64,000 nucleotides of DNA from Terribacillus halophilus (GCF_900101385.1 NZ_FMZB01000004.1:186001-250000); one strand, 5' to 3'. Positions 47,424-56,798 are shown, numbered from the stretch's first letter. The notes: generated from the sequence alone by a model not told the origin. Numbers and translations: made by a program.

Positions 47424-48496
47424 ACATCACATTTCGTTGGTATGGAAGAGGCAATGACACCGTTCAACTGCAACAGGTAAAACAAATTCCGGGTACTAAA
47501 GGGATTGTCTGGGCTCTTCACCAAAAACCAGTAGGAGAAGTATGGGAAAAAGAAGAGATTAAGGACGAAGTCGAATACATCCGATCATTTGGTTTTCACA
47601 CAGACGTTGTCGAGAGTGTAAATGTTCATGAATCTATCAAACTAGGCAATGAAGAAAGAATGCACTATATAGAGAACTACAAGGAGACGATTCGTAACCT
47701 TTCCGAATTCGGGGTTAAAGTGATCTGTTATAACTTCATGCCGATATTTGACTGGACGCGGACGGACATGTTTCATCCATTGGAGGACGGATCAACTGCC
47801 CTGTTTTATGAAAAGGCCAAAGTGGCAGATCAGGATCCGCAGAAATTGATCAGTACTGTAATGGAAGCTTCGGAACTAACCCTTCCAGGCTGGGAGCCGG
47901 AAAAGATGGAAAGGATTACAGAACTTTTTGAAGCCTATAAAAGCATCGATGAATCCAAGCTATGGGATAATCTAGCGTTTTTCCTTAAAGAAATTTTACC
48001 TGTTGCGGAAGCTTCCGGCATCCAAATGGCTATTCATCCCGATGATCCACCATGGTCCATTTTTGGGCTTCCCCGAATCATTACTGGGGAACAAAGTTAT
48101 GAAAAATTGATAGCTATTTCCGATTCTCCTGCAAACGGTTTTACTATATGTACGGGGTCCATGGGAGCCAATCCTGAGAACGATATGGTTCAGGTAGCAA
48201 GAAAATATGCGTCACATGCACCTTTTTTCCACATCAGAAATGTGAAAATCCATGATAATGGAGATTTTGTAGAGACTTCCCACTATACGCAGGATGGTTC
48301 CATCAATATCAATGAGGTCGTAGCCGAGTTAAACAAGCAAAACTACGATGGATATGTAAGGCCAGACCATGGTCGCCATATATGGGATGAGGAATGCCGA
48401 CCGGGTTATGGCCTCTATGACCGAGCGCTTGGAATTATGTATTTGCTGGGATTATGGGATGCATATGAAGCAAAGAAGTCAGGTGAAGTCTCTTGA
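47420..48496 (+). CDS. uxuA: Mannonate dehydratase
   Basis: The 358-residue enzyme converts D-mannonate to 2-keto-3-deoxygluconate in the glucuronate branch. It begins MNITFRWYGRGNDTVQLQQV and shows the metal-binding and catalytic segments characteristic of UxuA: IHPDDPPWSIFGLPRI, TGSMGANPENDM, FFHIRNVK and YVRPDHGRHIWDE. Length fits the family. It takes its ribosome site from the decayed kdgA tail and overlaps the next gene by four bases. Confidence 0.95.
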   Translation: MNITFRWYGRGNDTVQLQQVKQIPGTKGIVWALHQKPVGEVWEKEEIKDEVEYIRSFGFHTDVVESVNVHESIKLGNEERMHYIENYKETIRNLSEFGVKVICYNFMPIFDWTRTDMFHPLEDGSTALFYEKAKVADQDPQKLISTVMEASELTLPGWEPEKMERITELFEAYKSIDESKLWDNLAFFLKEILPVAEASGIQMAIHPDDPPWSIFGLPRIITGEQSYEKLIAISDSPANGFTICTGSMGANPENDMVQVARKYASHAPFFHIRNVKIHDNGDFVETSHYTQDGSININEVVAELNKQNYDGYVRPDHGRHIWDEECRPGYGLYDRALGIMYLLGLWDAYEAKKSGEVS

Positions 48497-49329
48497 TACC
48501 TATACATGAAAATTTGAAGGATAAAGTGGCGGTCATAACGGGCGGGAGCGGGGTCCTCTGCTCCCAAATGGCCATTGAGCTGGCCAGACAAGGCGCGAAA
48601 ACAGCTATTTTGAACAGGGATGTAAAAAATGGTCGTGATGTGGCGGAAAAGATTCAGGCATCTGGAGGAACAGGTATATCTGTGGAAGCAGATGTACTGG
48701 ACAAAAGTTCTATGGAGCAGGCACGCAGTGAGATTTTAGGAACTTTTGGGCAAGTGGACTATCTAATCAATGGAGCTGGCGGAAATCATTCCGATGCCAT
48801 TACAGATATGGAAGTCTATCAAGAAGAGGATACAGGGAAATCATTCTTTCATCTGGATGAAGACGGTTTTTCCAGGGTGTTTGCGACTAATTTTACTGGC
48901 TCCTTCATCTCCAGCCAGGTATTTGGAAAGGATCTGTTGCAGGCAAAGGCACCGTCGATATTGAATATATCTTCTATGAGTGCCTATGTACCAATGACAA
49001 AGGTTCCTGCATATAGTGCGGCTAAATCATCCATCAATAATTTCACGATGTGGATGGCTGTCCATTTCGCAGAAACCGGTTTACGGGTAAATGCCATTGC
49101 ACCTGGCTTTTTCTTGACGACACAAAACCAGAACCTGCTATTGAATGAGGATGGGAGTTATACGGCCCGTTCCAACAAAATCCTTCAGGGAACTCCTATG
49201 AAACGATTTGGGAAACCGGAGGATCTGCTCGGAACGATGCTTTGGCTGCTTGATGACAGCTATTCAGGTTTTGTAACGGGGATTACCGTACCTGTGGATG
49301 GCGGATTCATGGCTTATTCGGGTGTATAA
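48493..49329 (+). CDS. uxuB: SDR-type D-mannonate oxidoreductase (YjmF/UxuB type)
   Basis: The 278-residue short-chain dehydrogenase starts at a TTG overlapping the uxuA stop. It has TGGSGVLCSQMA for NAD(H), NGAGGNHSD, the catalytic YSAAKSS, and VTGITVPVDGG. In the B. subtilis exu locus the SDR YjmF follows uxuA and reduces fructuronate to mannonate. I therefore assign the same step. This is the SDR form, not the long-chain UxuB of E. coli. Confidence 0.88.
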   Translation: MIPIHENLKDKVAVITGGSGVLCSQMAIELARQGAKTAILNRDVKNGRDVAEKIQASGGTGISVEADVLDKSSMEQARSEILGTFGQVDYLINGAGGNHSDAITDMEVYQEEDTGKSFFHLDEDGFSRVFATNFTGSFISSQVFGKDLLQAKAPSILNISSMSAYVPMTKVPAYSAAKSSINNFTMWMAVHFAETGLRVNAIAPGFFLTTQNQNLLLNEDGSYTARSNKILQGTPMKRFGKPEDLLGTMLWLLDDSYSGFVTGITVPVDGGFMAYSGV

Positions 49330-49465
49330 GGTGATTTGGTAGTGTTGAAAAGTTAATCATCCATAGTTTAACGTGCTTTCTTTTACGCTATAATAACCTG
49401 AAAGTGAATGAACGACTAAGACGTTTTATGAAGTAAAATCGAACAAATCAGACGAGGTTGACAGA

Positions 49466-50482
49466 ATGAGACCCATTACAATCGCAGACGTGGCAAAGCA
49501 AGCCAATGTATCAAAAAGCACAGTATCTCAATACCTGAACAAGCGGTACGAGTATATGAGTGATAAAACACGAAAAAACATCGAATCCGCCATAGAGAAA
49601 TTAAATTATCAGCCCAATATTGTGGCCCGAAGCCTAAAACAGAAATCTACTTTCACAGTTGGCGTCATCGTAGCGAATATTTTACATACATTCTCTACAC
49701 ATGTGATTCGGGCGGTTGAGAATTTCTTTCATGATAAAGGGTTTCAAATCATTGTATGTAATGCGGATGACGAACCAGTTAAAGAAAAGAAATATATCGA
49801 AATGCTAAGGGCAAAACAGGTGGATGGCATCATTATCTTTCCAACCGGAGGCAATCTGGATCTTTATGAGCGTATGCTCAGGGATGAATTTCCGATTGTA
49901 TTCATGGACAGAACCATCAAGGATATGGATATTGCAACAGTGATGCTTGATAACCATCTGGCATCTAAGCTGGCAGTGGACCATTTTGCCGATAAAGGCT
50001 ATGAACATATTGCCATACTCACTACTTCTGTTATTAGAAACATTAGTCCAAGGGTGGAAAGAATCGAAGGGTATCGAAATGCTATGGCAGCCCGTGGACT
50101 GGAAGTCAATGCGGAGTATATTAAAACAGCCGATCTCGATCGGATTGCTCTTGCACTAAACGAACTATTCCACCTTGAAAAACCACCGCAAGCTTTACTG
50201 GCTGGGAATGACATCGTACTTATCGAAATTCTGAAATATATAAAAGAACAGGGATTAAGGATTCCTGAGGATGTAGGGGTAATCGGAATTGATGAAGTTC
50301 CTTTCGCCAATTTCTTCACCCCGCCCATCACGACTGTATCTCAACCGGCAATCGATATGGCCCGTAAAGCAGTCGACTTATTACTGCAGCAAATGAATAA
50401 TGACTTGGAAGAAAAGGACAAAAGCGTTATCCGTCTTAAACCAAGTCTTTTAGAAAGAAAATCTTGCATTACCATTAAATAA
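49466..50482 (+). CDS. LacI-family regulator of the hexuronate locus (ExuR/KdgR-like)
   Basis: The 338-residue regulator has the LacI headpiece ITIADVAKQANVSKSTVSQYLNKR with hinge helix QPNIVARSLKQK and the effector domain beginning FTVGVIVANILHTFSTHVI, similar to KdgR and ExuR of Bacillus. The effector is expected to be a hexuronate or KDG. It sits in the middle of the cluster, and palindromes with TAAAYCRGTTTA pattern occur before the first gene and before the transporter. It probably represses both. The exact orthology (ExuR versus KdgR) is open. Confidence 0.88.
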   Translation: MRPITIADVAKQANVSKSTVSQYLNKRYEYMSDKTRKNIESAIEKLNYQPNIVARSLKQKSTFTVGVIVANILHTFSTHVIRAVENFFHDKGFQIIVCNADDEPVKEKKYIEMLRAKQVDGIIIFPTGGNLDLYERMLRDEFPIVFMDRTIKDMDIATVMLDNHLASKLAVDHFADKGYEHIAILTTSVIRNISPRVERIEGYRNAMAARGLEVNAEYIKTADLDRIALALNELFHLEKPPQALLAGNDIVLIEILKYIKEQGLRIPEDVGVIGIDEVPFANFFTPPITTVSQPAIDMARKAVDLLLQQMNNDLEEKDKSVIRLKPSLLERKSCITIK

Positions 50483-50506
50483 AAAGGGCTTGCGGCTCTT
50501 TTGACT
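50482..50506 (+). terminator. Weak terminator after the LacI gene, merging with a -35 box
   Basis: AAAAGGGC pairs with GCTCTTTT (one G-T pair), followed by TTGACT, which may itself be a -35 element (50501-50506). Confidence 0.4.
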
Positions 50507-50513
50507 TTAAAAG

Positions 50514-50525
50514 TAAATCGGTTTA
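50514..50525. promoter_or_regulatory. LacI-type operator before the MFS transporter gene
   Basis: TAAATCGGTTTA is the reverse complement of TAAACCGATTTA and so equals the second operator upstream of yjmC in 11 of 12 bases. It lies just after a TTGACT element. Confidence 0.65.
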
Positions 50526-50582
50526 CCAACATGTATCCATAAGGAGAGATCATGGATGAAAAGGTGAATCGATCAATTAAAA

Positions 50583-50596
50583 TGTAAGCGCTTTAA
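50583..50596. promoter_or_regulatory. Possible cre site before the MFS transporter gene
   Basis: TGTAAGCGCTTTAA fits the cre consensus except at position 13. TATAAA at 50599-50604 may be the -10 box. Confidence 0.45.
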
Positions 50597-50637
50597 GGTA
50601 TAAATCCATGATGTAATGACCATAAGGAGGGAATTTC

Positions 50638-51906
50638 ATGTTTACGAAAGGCAAACTAGCCATCATGATTTTATTGTTTCTTGCCGGTGTCATTAATTAC
50701 CTCGACCGTTCTGCCTTGTCCATTGCAGCTCCGTTCATTACAGAGGATTTGAATCTTACCGCCACGCAAATGGGGATTATATTCAGCAGTTTCTCTGTTG
50801 GCTATGCGATTTTCAACTTCTTGGGAGGAGTGGCCGCCGATAGATACGGAGCTAAACTCACTTTGTTTGTAGCCATGATTATTTGGTCCATATTTAGTGG
50901 TGCCATCGCGCTTGCTATTGGATTTACCAGTTTAATCATCATCCGTATCTTGTTCGGAATGGGAGAAGGCCCTCTATCGGCAACTATTAATAAAATGGTC
51001 AATAACTGGTTTCCAGCTGACCAGCGGGCCTCTGCAATCGGTCTGGCCAACAGCGGAACTCCACTAGGCGGCGCTATTGCCGGACCAATAGTGGGTTTCA
51101 TTGCCATTTCATACAGTTGGAAGTTATCCTTCGTCCTAATCATGATCATCGGTTTTATATGGTCGATAGTATGGTGGAAGGTTGTCAAAGAAAAGCCGTC
51201 TGAGACAGCGTCCGAGAAAGTTATTACAACCGATGCAGCTCCGCATGAAAAGAAACCATTAACCTTCTATCTGAAACAGAAAACGGTCTTGATCACTGCA
51301 TTTTCCTTCTTCGCCTATAACTATATTTTGTTCTTCTTTTTAACTTGGTTCCCAAGCTATCTGATAGATGCAAGGGGAATCAGCGTTCAGGAAATGAGTA
51401 TAGTCACAGTTATTCCCTGGATTCTCGGCTTTATCGGCCTTGCAGCCGGTGGCTTTGTTTCTGACTTCGTATTAAGGAAGTTTGCTAAAAAAGGCGTCCT
51501 GTTCTCTCGAAAAGTGGTTTTGGTTACATGCTTACTTGCCTCTGCAATTTGCATAGGACTTGCGGGTCTGGTTACGACAACGTTTAGTGCAGTTGCATTA
51601 GTAGCATTTTCCGTATTCTTCCTATATCTGACCGGTTCCATTTACTGGGCAATCGTTCAAGACGTTGTTGACCAAAATAATGTTGGTTCTGTCGGGGGCT
51701 TCATGCATTTCCTTGCCAACACAGCTGGTATTATCGGGCCGACACTTACCGGTTTCCTTGTTGATAGATCGGGCACTTATACGGCAGCATTCCTCCTGGC
51801 TGGCGGATTAGCAGTACTCGCCTCCCTGGCTGTCCTCCGATTTGTTCGACCGATTAAAGGTGGCGTTGCTACAGGTGACTCAAATAATACGATTGCAGGG
51901 AACTAA
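50638..51906 (+). CDS. exuT: Hexuronate transporter, MFS (ACS family, ExuT-like)
   Basis: The 422-residue protein has twelve hydrophobic helices and the anion:cation symporter family pattern near its start (NYLDRSALSIAAPFITEDL) and SVGYAIFNFLGGVAADRYGAK between helices 2 and 3. ExuT and GarP/GudP take up hexuronates and hexarates with protons. Its place within the exu gene order supports galacturonate or glucuronate uptake. Ribosome site AAGGAGGG precedes the ATG. Confidence 0.88.
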   Translation: MFTKGKLAIMILLFLAGVINYLDRSALSIAAPFITEDLNLTATQMGIIFSSFSVGYAIFNFLGGVAADRYGAKLTLFVAMIIWSIFSGAIALAIGFTSLIIIRILFGMGEGPLSATINKMVNNWFPADQRASAIGLANSGTPLGGAIAGPIVGFIAISYSWKLSFVLIMIIGFIWSIVWWKVVKEKPSETASEKVITTDAAPHEKKPLTFYLKQKTVLITAFSFFAYNYILFFFLTWFPSYLIDARGISVQEMSIVTVIPWILGFIGLAAGGFVSDFVLRKFAKKGVLFSRKVVLVTCLLASAICIGLAGLVTTTFSAVALVAFSVFFLYLTGSIYWAIVQDVVDQNNVGSVGGFMHFLANTAGIIGPTLTGFLVDRSGTYTAAFLLAGGLAVLASLAVLRFVRPIKGGVATGDSNNTIAGN

Positions 51907-52012
51907 AAACCGTCATTCGTAACAAAATAGGTTTCTTTTTGTAGAAAACTTTAAGAAAACTAATGTGATTTTCAACTGGTCATTGTCAGAATCATATAAA
52001 GGGGGAAAGATC

Positions 52013-53488
52013 ATGTTAAAACAGCGCAGTATTGCTGATATAGTACATGACCCAAATAAACGCCAAACGCTGCCAGTGAAAATCCTTCAGATTGGGGAAG
52101 GTAACTTTCTGAGAGGCTTTATTGACTGGATGATACAAGAAGCAAACAGTCAGGGGAATTTCAATGGTGGCATTGCTGTAACAAATCCACGCGAATCAGG
52201 TAGTGAGAAAATTGAAAAGCTGAAACAGCAAAAAGGGCTGTTTACCCTTCTGACCAAGGGGATTCAGAACGGAAAAACGATTGAGACAAGACAAATCATT
52301 GATGTCTTCTCGAAGATAATAGATCCTTATCGGGAATGGAACAATTTTTTGCTTTTGGCAAAAGAGCCAAAGCTGAAATTTGTCATTTCCAATACGACAG
52401 AAGCAGGTCTTGTTTACACGCCTTGCGATGTGATGGAAGACACCCCTTTGGAAACATTTCCTGCCAAACTGGCTTATTTCCTTTATAAACGCTATGAGCT
52501 TTACAGTGAAGACCCCGACAAAGGACTCATTTTACTCCCTTGTGAATTGGTCGAACAAAATGGGGAAGTCCTTAAAGATATTGTACTATCGCATTGCCGG
52601 GACTGGAACTTACCACATGCATTTATTTCATGGTTGCATGATCATAATTCATTCCTAAATTCTCTTGTTGACCGGATTGTTCCCGGTTTTCCAAATCAGG
52701 AAGCAGAGACGATATTCAGGGAATCGGGTTATGAGGATCCCTTTTTAAATGTAGTCGAACCATATCATTTATGGGTGATTCAAGGAGATGACGGGTTTGA
52801 TGATCAACTGCCTTTAAAGAAATCAGGACTAAACGTTCACTGGGTGGAGGATTTGAAGCCTTATCAGCTTAGGAAAATTCGTATCCTGAACGGATCCCAC
52901 ACGCTCATGGCGCCACTCGGCATTTTGATGGGCATCGAACTGGTGAGGGAGGCAGTAACTCATGAAAAGATGGCGCCCTTTATCAAGAACACGATAGAAA
53001 AGGAGATAGCCCCTTCTCTTGAGCTAGATTTTACGGAATCTTTAGTGTATGGAGAAAGTGTTTTGGAGCGCTTCCTTAACCCATTTTTACACCATAGACT
53101 CTCGGATATAGCCCTTAATGCAAGTAGCAAGTTTCGATCGAGGCTTTTGCCGACGCTAAAAGCATATCATATCAAGTACAATAGACTGCCAGAGAACATC
53201 ATGAAGGCTTTAGCAGCTTTAATCTGTTTCTATAAAGTTGAATCAATAGAGTGGAAGTATGTTGGGAGAGATTTTAATGGCAAAACCTATGTTGTCAGGG
53301 ATAGCGAACAAGTGCTTGAATTTTTCCAAGCGCAGTGGAACCGTTATGAAAGTGAAGGTTTGTCACTCCATGATATGACGAAGGAAATTTTGCAAAACAA
53401 GGTATTATGGGGTGCCGATTTACATGCCATGACAGGCATGACTGAAAAAACTGCGGAATTAATAACAGAGATGGAGGAAAAAAGATGA
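52013..53488 (+). CDS. uxaB: Tagaturonate reductase (altronate oxidoreductase)
   Basis: The 491-residue enzyme reduces D-tagaturonate to D-altronate with NADH in the galacturonate branch. It belongs to the polyol-specific long-chain dehydrogenase family: VKILQIGEGNFLRGFIDWMI at the N-terminus (nucleotide-binding), the substrate region PYQLRKIRILNGSHTLMAPLG with the catalytic lysine and Asn, and a C-terminal helical domain. Length matches UxaB of Bacillus. ATG at 52013 has AAAGGGGGAAAG upstream. It overlaps uxaA by ATGA. Confidence 0.95.
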   Translation: MLKQRSIADIVHDPNKRQTLPVKILQIGEGNFLRGFIDWMIQEANSQGNFNGGIAVTNPRESGSEKIEKLKQQKGLFTLLTKGIQNGKTIETRQIIDVFSKIIDPYREWNNFLLLAKEPKLKFVISNTTEAGLVYTPCDVMEDTPLETFPAKLAYFLYKRYELYSEDPDKGLILLPCELVEQNGEVLKDIVLSHCRDWNLPHAFISWLHDHNSFLNSLVDRIVPGFPNQEAETIFRESGYEDPFLNVVEPYHLWVIQGDDGFDDQLPLKKSGLNVHWVEDLKPYQLRKIRILNGSHTLMAPLGILMGIELVREAVTHEKMAPFIKNTIEKEIAPSLELDFTESLVYGESVLERFLNPFLHHRLSDIALNASSKFRSRLLPTLKAYHIKYNRLPENIMKALAALICFYKVESIEWKYVGRDFNGKTYVVRDSEQVLEFFQAQWNRYESEGLSLHDMTKEILQNKVLWGADLHAMTGMTEKTAELITEMEEKR

Positions 53489-54984
53489 CCTTGAATTCTT
53501 CTATTCTATTGCATAAAAATGACGGGGTAGCTGTAGCGTTGCGTGACATCCATAATGGGGAGGCTATCCTAATAGATGAGCTGTCGAAATCGATAACGGC
53601 TATCGAAGACATTCCAAAAAGCCATAAGTTTGCTGTCAAAACAATTGCGCAAGGAGATGATGTTCTAAAGTTCGGTTATTCGATTGGTGTAGCTACTGAA
53701 GCTATTACGGAAGGTTCCTGGATACACACGCACAATTTAAAAACCGGTTTGAATGGACTGCTGGAGTACGCCTATGAACCGGATGATATACCCAATCAGC
53801 CAATGAAAGAGAGTCGTTATTTCAACGGGTATGTTCGCGAAAATGGGGAAGCAGGCATTCGAAATGAAATATGGATCATCAATACGGTAGGCTGCATTAA
53901 TAAAACGTGTGAACATCTTGCAAAAATGACCGGATCATTACATGGGGATCGCATTGATGGTATTTACCACTTTTCCCATCCATACGGATGCTCTCAGCTG
54001 GGAGATGATTTGACTTATACCCAGACGTTATTGGCTTCCTTGGCGAATCATCCTAATGCGGCCGGCATTTTGGTCGTCGGTCTAGGCTGTGAAAACAATC
54101 AAATCGAAGCGTTTAAAAAGGTAATAGGTGATCAGCCTGCCGGAAGAATCAAGTTTTTAACGTCACAGGAAGTGGACGATGAGTTCGAGGTGGGAATGGA
54201 GCTAATCGGGGAGCTTGTGGCGTATGCAGAACAGTTCAAAAGACAGCCTGTACCGGTTTCTAAATTAAAAATCGGATTAAAATGCGGAGGTTCAGATGGA
54301 TTATCTGGAATCACAGCCAATCCATTGGCAGGAATGATATCTGACTGGATCATTTCAGAAGGAGGAACCTCCATCCTGACCGAAGTACCAGAAATGTTCG
54401 GCGCGGAAACGATCCTTATGAACCGAGCTGCAAATGAAGAAGTCTTCCATAGCATTGTTCATCTTGTAAATGATTTTAAAGAGTATTTTATAAGACATGG
54501 ACAGGAGATTTATGAAAATCCATCGCCTGGGAATAAAAAGGGAGGCATTACGACCCTTGAGGAAAAGTCACTTGGCTGTACGCAAAAAGGTGGTCACTCT
54601 ACCGTTCAAGATGTAGTCCCTTACGGAGAAAGAGTCAAAGTGAATGGATTAAATCTTATCCAATCACCAGGTAATGATCTTATTTCGGTGACGGCTCTTG
54701 CTGCTGCTGGTGCTCATATCATTCTGTTCACTACTGGTAGAGGTACTCCTTTTGGCGGACCGGTTCCTACGGTGAAAATCTCCACTAATACAGAATTGGC
54801 TCAGCGAAAGAAAAACTGGATTGATTTTGACGCAGGTCGTCTGGTTAATGGATTAAAAATGGATGATTTGACAGAAGAGCTGGTTGAAGATCTTATTGAT
54901 CTAGCCTCTGGAAACAGACAAACAAATAACGAAAAGTTTGAATTTAGGGAAATCAGTATTTTTAAAGATGGCGTTATTCTGTAA
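53485..54984 (+). CDS. uxaA: Altronate dehydratase
   Basis: The 499-residue enzyme converts D-altronate to 2-keto-3-deoxygluconate. It has an N-terminal SAF-like domain (about residues 1-95), then the main UxaA domain with YVRENGEAGIRNEIWIINTVGCIN, the conserved histidine/cysteine segment FSHPYGCSQLGDD, KIGLKCGGSDGLSGITANP and GRGTPFGGPVPTVKISTN. These residues bind the iron or other metal cofactor. Translation is coupled to uxaB. Confidence 0.95.
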   Translation: MTLNSSILLHKNDGVAVALRDIHNGEAILIDELSKSITAIEDIPKSHKFAVKTIAQGDDVLKFGYSIGVATEAITEGSWIHTHNLKTGLNGLLEYAYEPDDIPNQPMKESRYFNGYVRENGEAGIRNEIWIINTVGCINKTCEHLAKMTGSLHGDRIDGIYHFSHPYGCSQLGDDLTYTQTLLASLANHPNAAGILVVGLGCENNQIEAFKKVIGDQPAGRIKFLTSQEVDDEFEVGMELIGELVAYAEQFKRQPVPVSKLKIGLKCGGSDGLSGITANPLAGMISDWIISEGGTSILTEVPEMFGAETILMNRAANEEVFHSIVHLVNDFKEYFIRHGQEIYENPSPGNKKGGITTLEEKSLGCTQKGGHSTVQDVVPYGERVKVNGLNLIQSPGNDLISVTALAAAGAHIILFTTGRGTPFGGPVPTVKISTNTELAQRKKNWIDFDAGRLVNGLKMDDLTEELVEDLIDLASGNRQTNNEKFEFREISIFKDGVIL

Positions 54985-55018
54985 ATCGAGGTATTTAGAA
55001 ACGCGAGGGGGAAAGAAT

Positions 55019-56035
55019 ATGAAAACGGTCGTATGTAATAGTCCCAACCACTTTTTAGTTACAGAAAGGGAAATGCCTGTTGTAAAAGAAGGAGAGGTTT
55101 TGGTGAAAATTCATAGGATCGGGATATGTGGAACAGATATCCATGCATATCATGGCCGTCAGCCGTTTTTTTCCTATCCTAGAGTTTTGGGACACGAGCT
55201 TTCAGGGGAAATTGCCGAATTGAACGGAAAGAATCATGATTTTTCAATCGGAGAAAAGGTGACTATTATTCCCTATCTGGAATGTGGTGAATGCATAGCC
55301 TGTCGAAAGGGAAAACCGAATTGCTGCCGGAATATTCAGGTGCTTGGTGTTCATACAGATGGGGGTATGCAGGAATACATTCGTGTACCCATCAGTCATC
55401 TAATTAAAATCAATCAATTGACTTATGACCAGGCCGCATTAGTGGAATGTTTAAGCATAGGCGCTCATGCGGTTCGTCGTGCGGCGATACAAAAGGACGA
55501 ATTTGTACTGGTGATAGGGGCAGGTCCGATTGGATTAGGGATCATGCAATATGTAAGACTTGCCGGAGCAAAAGTCATTGCTATGGATATGGGTGAAGAA
55601 AGATTGGAATTCTGCCAAAAATGGGCATCTCCGGATTATACAGTAAATGCAAAGGAAAACCCCGAATCAGCTATTGAGGAAATCACTAATGGAGATTATC
55701 CAACAGTAGTGTTTGATGCGACAGGTAATATCAACTCAATGAATAATGCTTATAAATATACCGCGCATGGAGGAAGTTTAATTTATGTGGGACTTGTGCA
55801 GGCTGACCTTCAATTCCCGGATCAGGAGTTCCACAAGCGGGAACTGACCATGTTTGCAAGTAGAAATGCCAACAAAGAAGATTTCGAAACCGTGATAAAA
55901 TCTTTGGAAGAAGGTGAAATTGACGTCCAACCATTCATTACCAGCAATGTACCCCTCGATGCCCTTCCAGATCGTTTCGAAGAATTGACAGCACCCGGAA
56001 CAGGCAACATTAAAATAATGGTTGAATTATCATAA
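55019..56035 (+). CDS. Second zinc-dependent alcohol dehydrogenase
   Basis: This 338-residue medium-chain dehydrogenase has RIGICGTDIHAYHG, RVLGHELSGEIAE, the four structural-zinc cysteines within YLECGECIACRKGKPNCC, and VLVIGAGPIGLGI. It is related to the YjmD-like protein at the other end of the cluster, and to RspB. ATG at 55019 follows GAGGGGGAAAG; the ORF extends to 54938 inside uxaA. It ends the locus at a terminator. It probably handles another aldonate or ketoacid of the same pathway; this is inference. Confidence 0.87.
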   Translation: MKTVVCNSPNHFLVTEREMPVVKEGEVLVKIHRIGICGTDIHAYHGRQPFFSYPRVLGHELSGEIAELNGKNHDFSIGEKVTIIPYLECGECIACRKGKPNCCRNIQVLGVHTDGGMQEYIRVPISHLIKINQLTYDQAALVECLSIGAHAVRRAAIQKDEFVLVIGAGPIGLGIMQYVRLAGAKVIAMDMGEERLEFCQKWASPDYTVNAKENPESAIEEITNGDYPTVVFDATGNINSMNNAYKYTAHGGSLIYVGLVQADLQFPDQEFHKRELTMFASRNANKEDFETVIKSLEEGEIDVQPFITSNVPLDALPDRFEELTAPGTGNIKIMVELS

Positions 56036-56037
56036 TG

Positions 56038-56072
56038 GAAAAAGCTGGAGAATGCTTCTCCAGCTTTTTCGC
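56038..56072 (+). terminator. Terminator of the hexuronate locus
   Basis: GAAAAAGCTGGAGAA and TTCTCCAGCTTTTTC form a 15 base-pair stem with a TGC loop. Confidence 0.88.
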
Positions 56073-56263
56073 ATTCATCCAAGGGCAAAGCTTACTAAAG
56101 TAATCCTTTAGTTCAGTTGATTTAGAAATATTTTAATCCAACACAGGAGGGTTCTATATGAGGTCAAACTTCGACAATCGAGAAAAAGCACTTCAAGTAG
56201 GAAATCTTGTTAGTTGATGGAGCGTTATTAGCCAGCAGAGGAGTTACGATTTAAGCAGTCTTA
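56073..56263. other. Short gap with a 19-codon frame
   Basis: A well-placed AGGAGG (56145-56150) precedes an ATG at 56158, but the frame (MRSNFDNREKALQVGNLVS) stops after 19 codons. It may be the start of a lost gene or a leader peptide. Confidence 0.35.
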
Positions 56264-56318
56264 TTGACATCGACACTGTTTACATATATGATTGACGCAT
56301 CAACAATTGATGCATCAA
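56264..56318 (+). promoter_or_regulatory. Sigma-A promoter with tandem palindromic operators of the marR-nitroreductase operon
   Basis: TTGACA (56264-56269) and TATGAT (56287-56292) are 17 bases apart. TTGACGCATCAA (56292-56303) and TTGATGCATCAA (56307-56318, a perfect palindrome) lie on and just after the predicted start, spaced 15 bases centre to centre. They are very likely the operator of the MarR protein that follows. Confidence 0.75.
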
Positions 56319-56342
56319 CTATTAGACAAGGGAGTTATGCCG

Positions 56343-56798
56343 ATGACTGCATGTTCCGTCCGTCTGCAGATTTTTCTGCAGCTGCAGGCAGTGAACAAGG
56401 AGCTCTGCTCAAAGTTCGAAGCGTGCTTAGGAGCCAGCACTTCGCGTGTGGAGATTCTTCATTATTTGCTCCAGCATGAGGAAGTGACCCAATCCACATT
56501 GCAACGGGAAGTCAATATCGATGCGGCCGCAGTAACCAGACATTTAAAGCAGCTTGAGCTTGCCGGTACGATTGTACGCTATAAGAAGGCAGATGATCAG
56601 CGAGCTACATGGGTGAAGCTGGAGGAGGAAGCGAAGCGGCATATCGAGCAATCGTATTCAGAAAAAAGCCAGTTTGTGAAAGAGACTTTGGATGGCTTTT
56701 CAGAAGCGGAGTTAGAACAATTCCTGCAGATGCTGAGCAAAGTAAGCAAAAATGTCTCACGTGTCACAAAGAATCATTTAGGAGGAGAAAACAAATGA
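56343..56798 (+). CDS. MarR-family regulator with N-terminal cysteines
   Basis: The 151-residue protein has a MarR winged helix: SRVEILHYLLQHEEVTQSTL, REVNIDAAAVTRHLKQLELAG and the wing YKKADDQRATWVKL. The N-terminal region carries three cysteines (positions 4, 22 and 28 from the chosen start), which could sense electrophiles or oxidants. ATG at 56343 is 8 bases after AAGGGAG; the longer frame to 56292 overlaps the promoter. It is followed without gap by a nitroreductase, so it probably represses its own operon. Confidence 0.87.
   Translation: MTACSVRLQIFLQLQAVNKELCSKFEACLGASTSRVEILHYLLQHEEVTQSTLQREVNIDAAAVTRHLKQLELAGTIVRYKKADDQRATWVKLEEEAKRHIEQSYSEKSQFVKETLDGFSEAELEQFLQMLSKVSKNVSRVTKNHLGGENK

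Noticed and set aside
50552-50587. 11-codon frame with AAGGAG upstream, before exuT
   Set aside because: Too short to support as a gene; may be chance within the control region.
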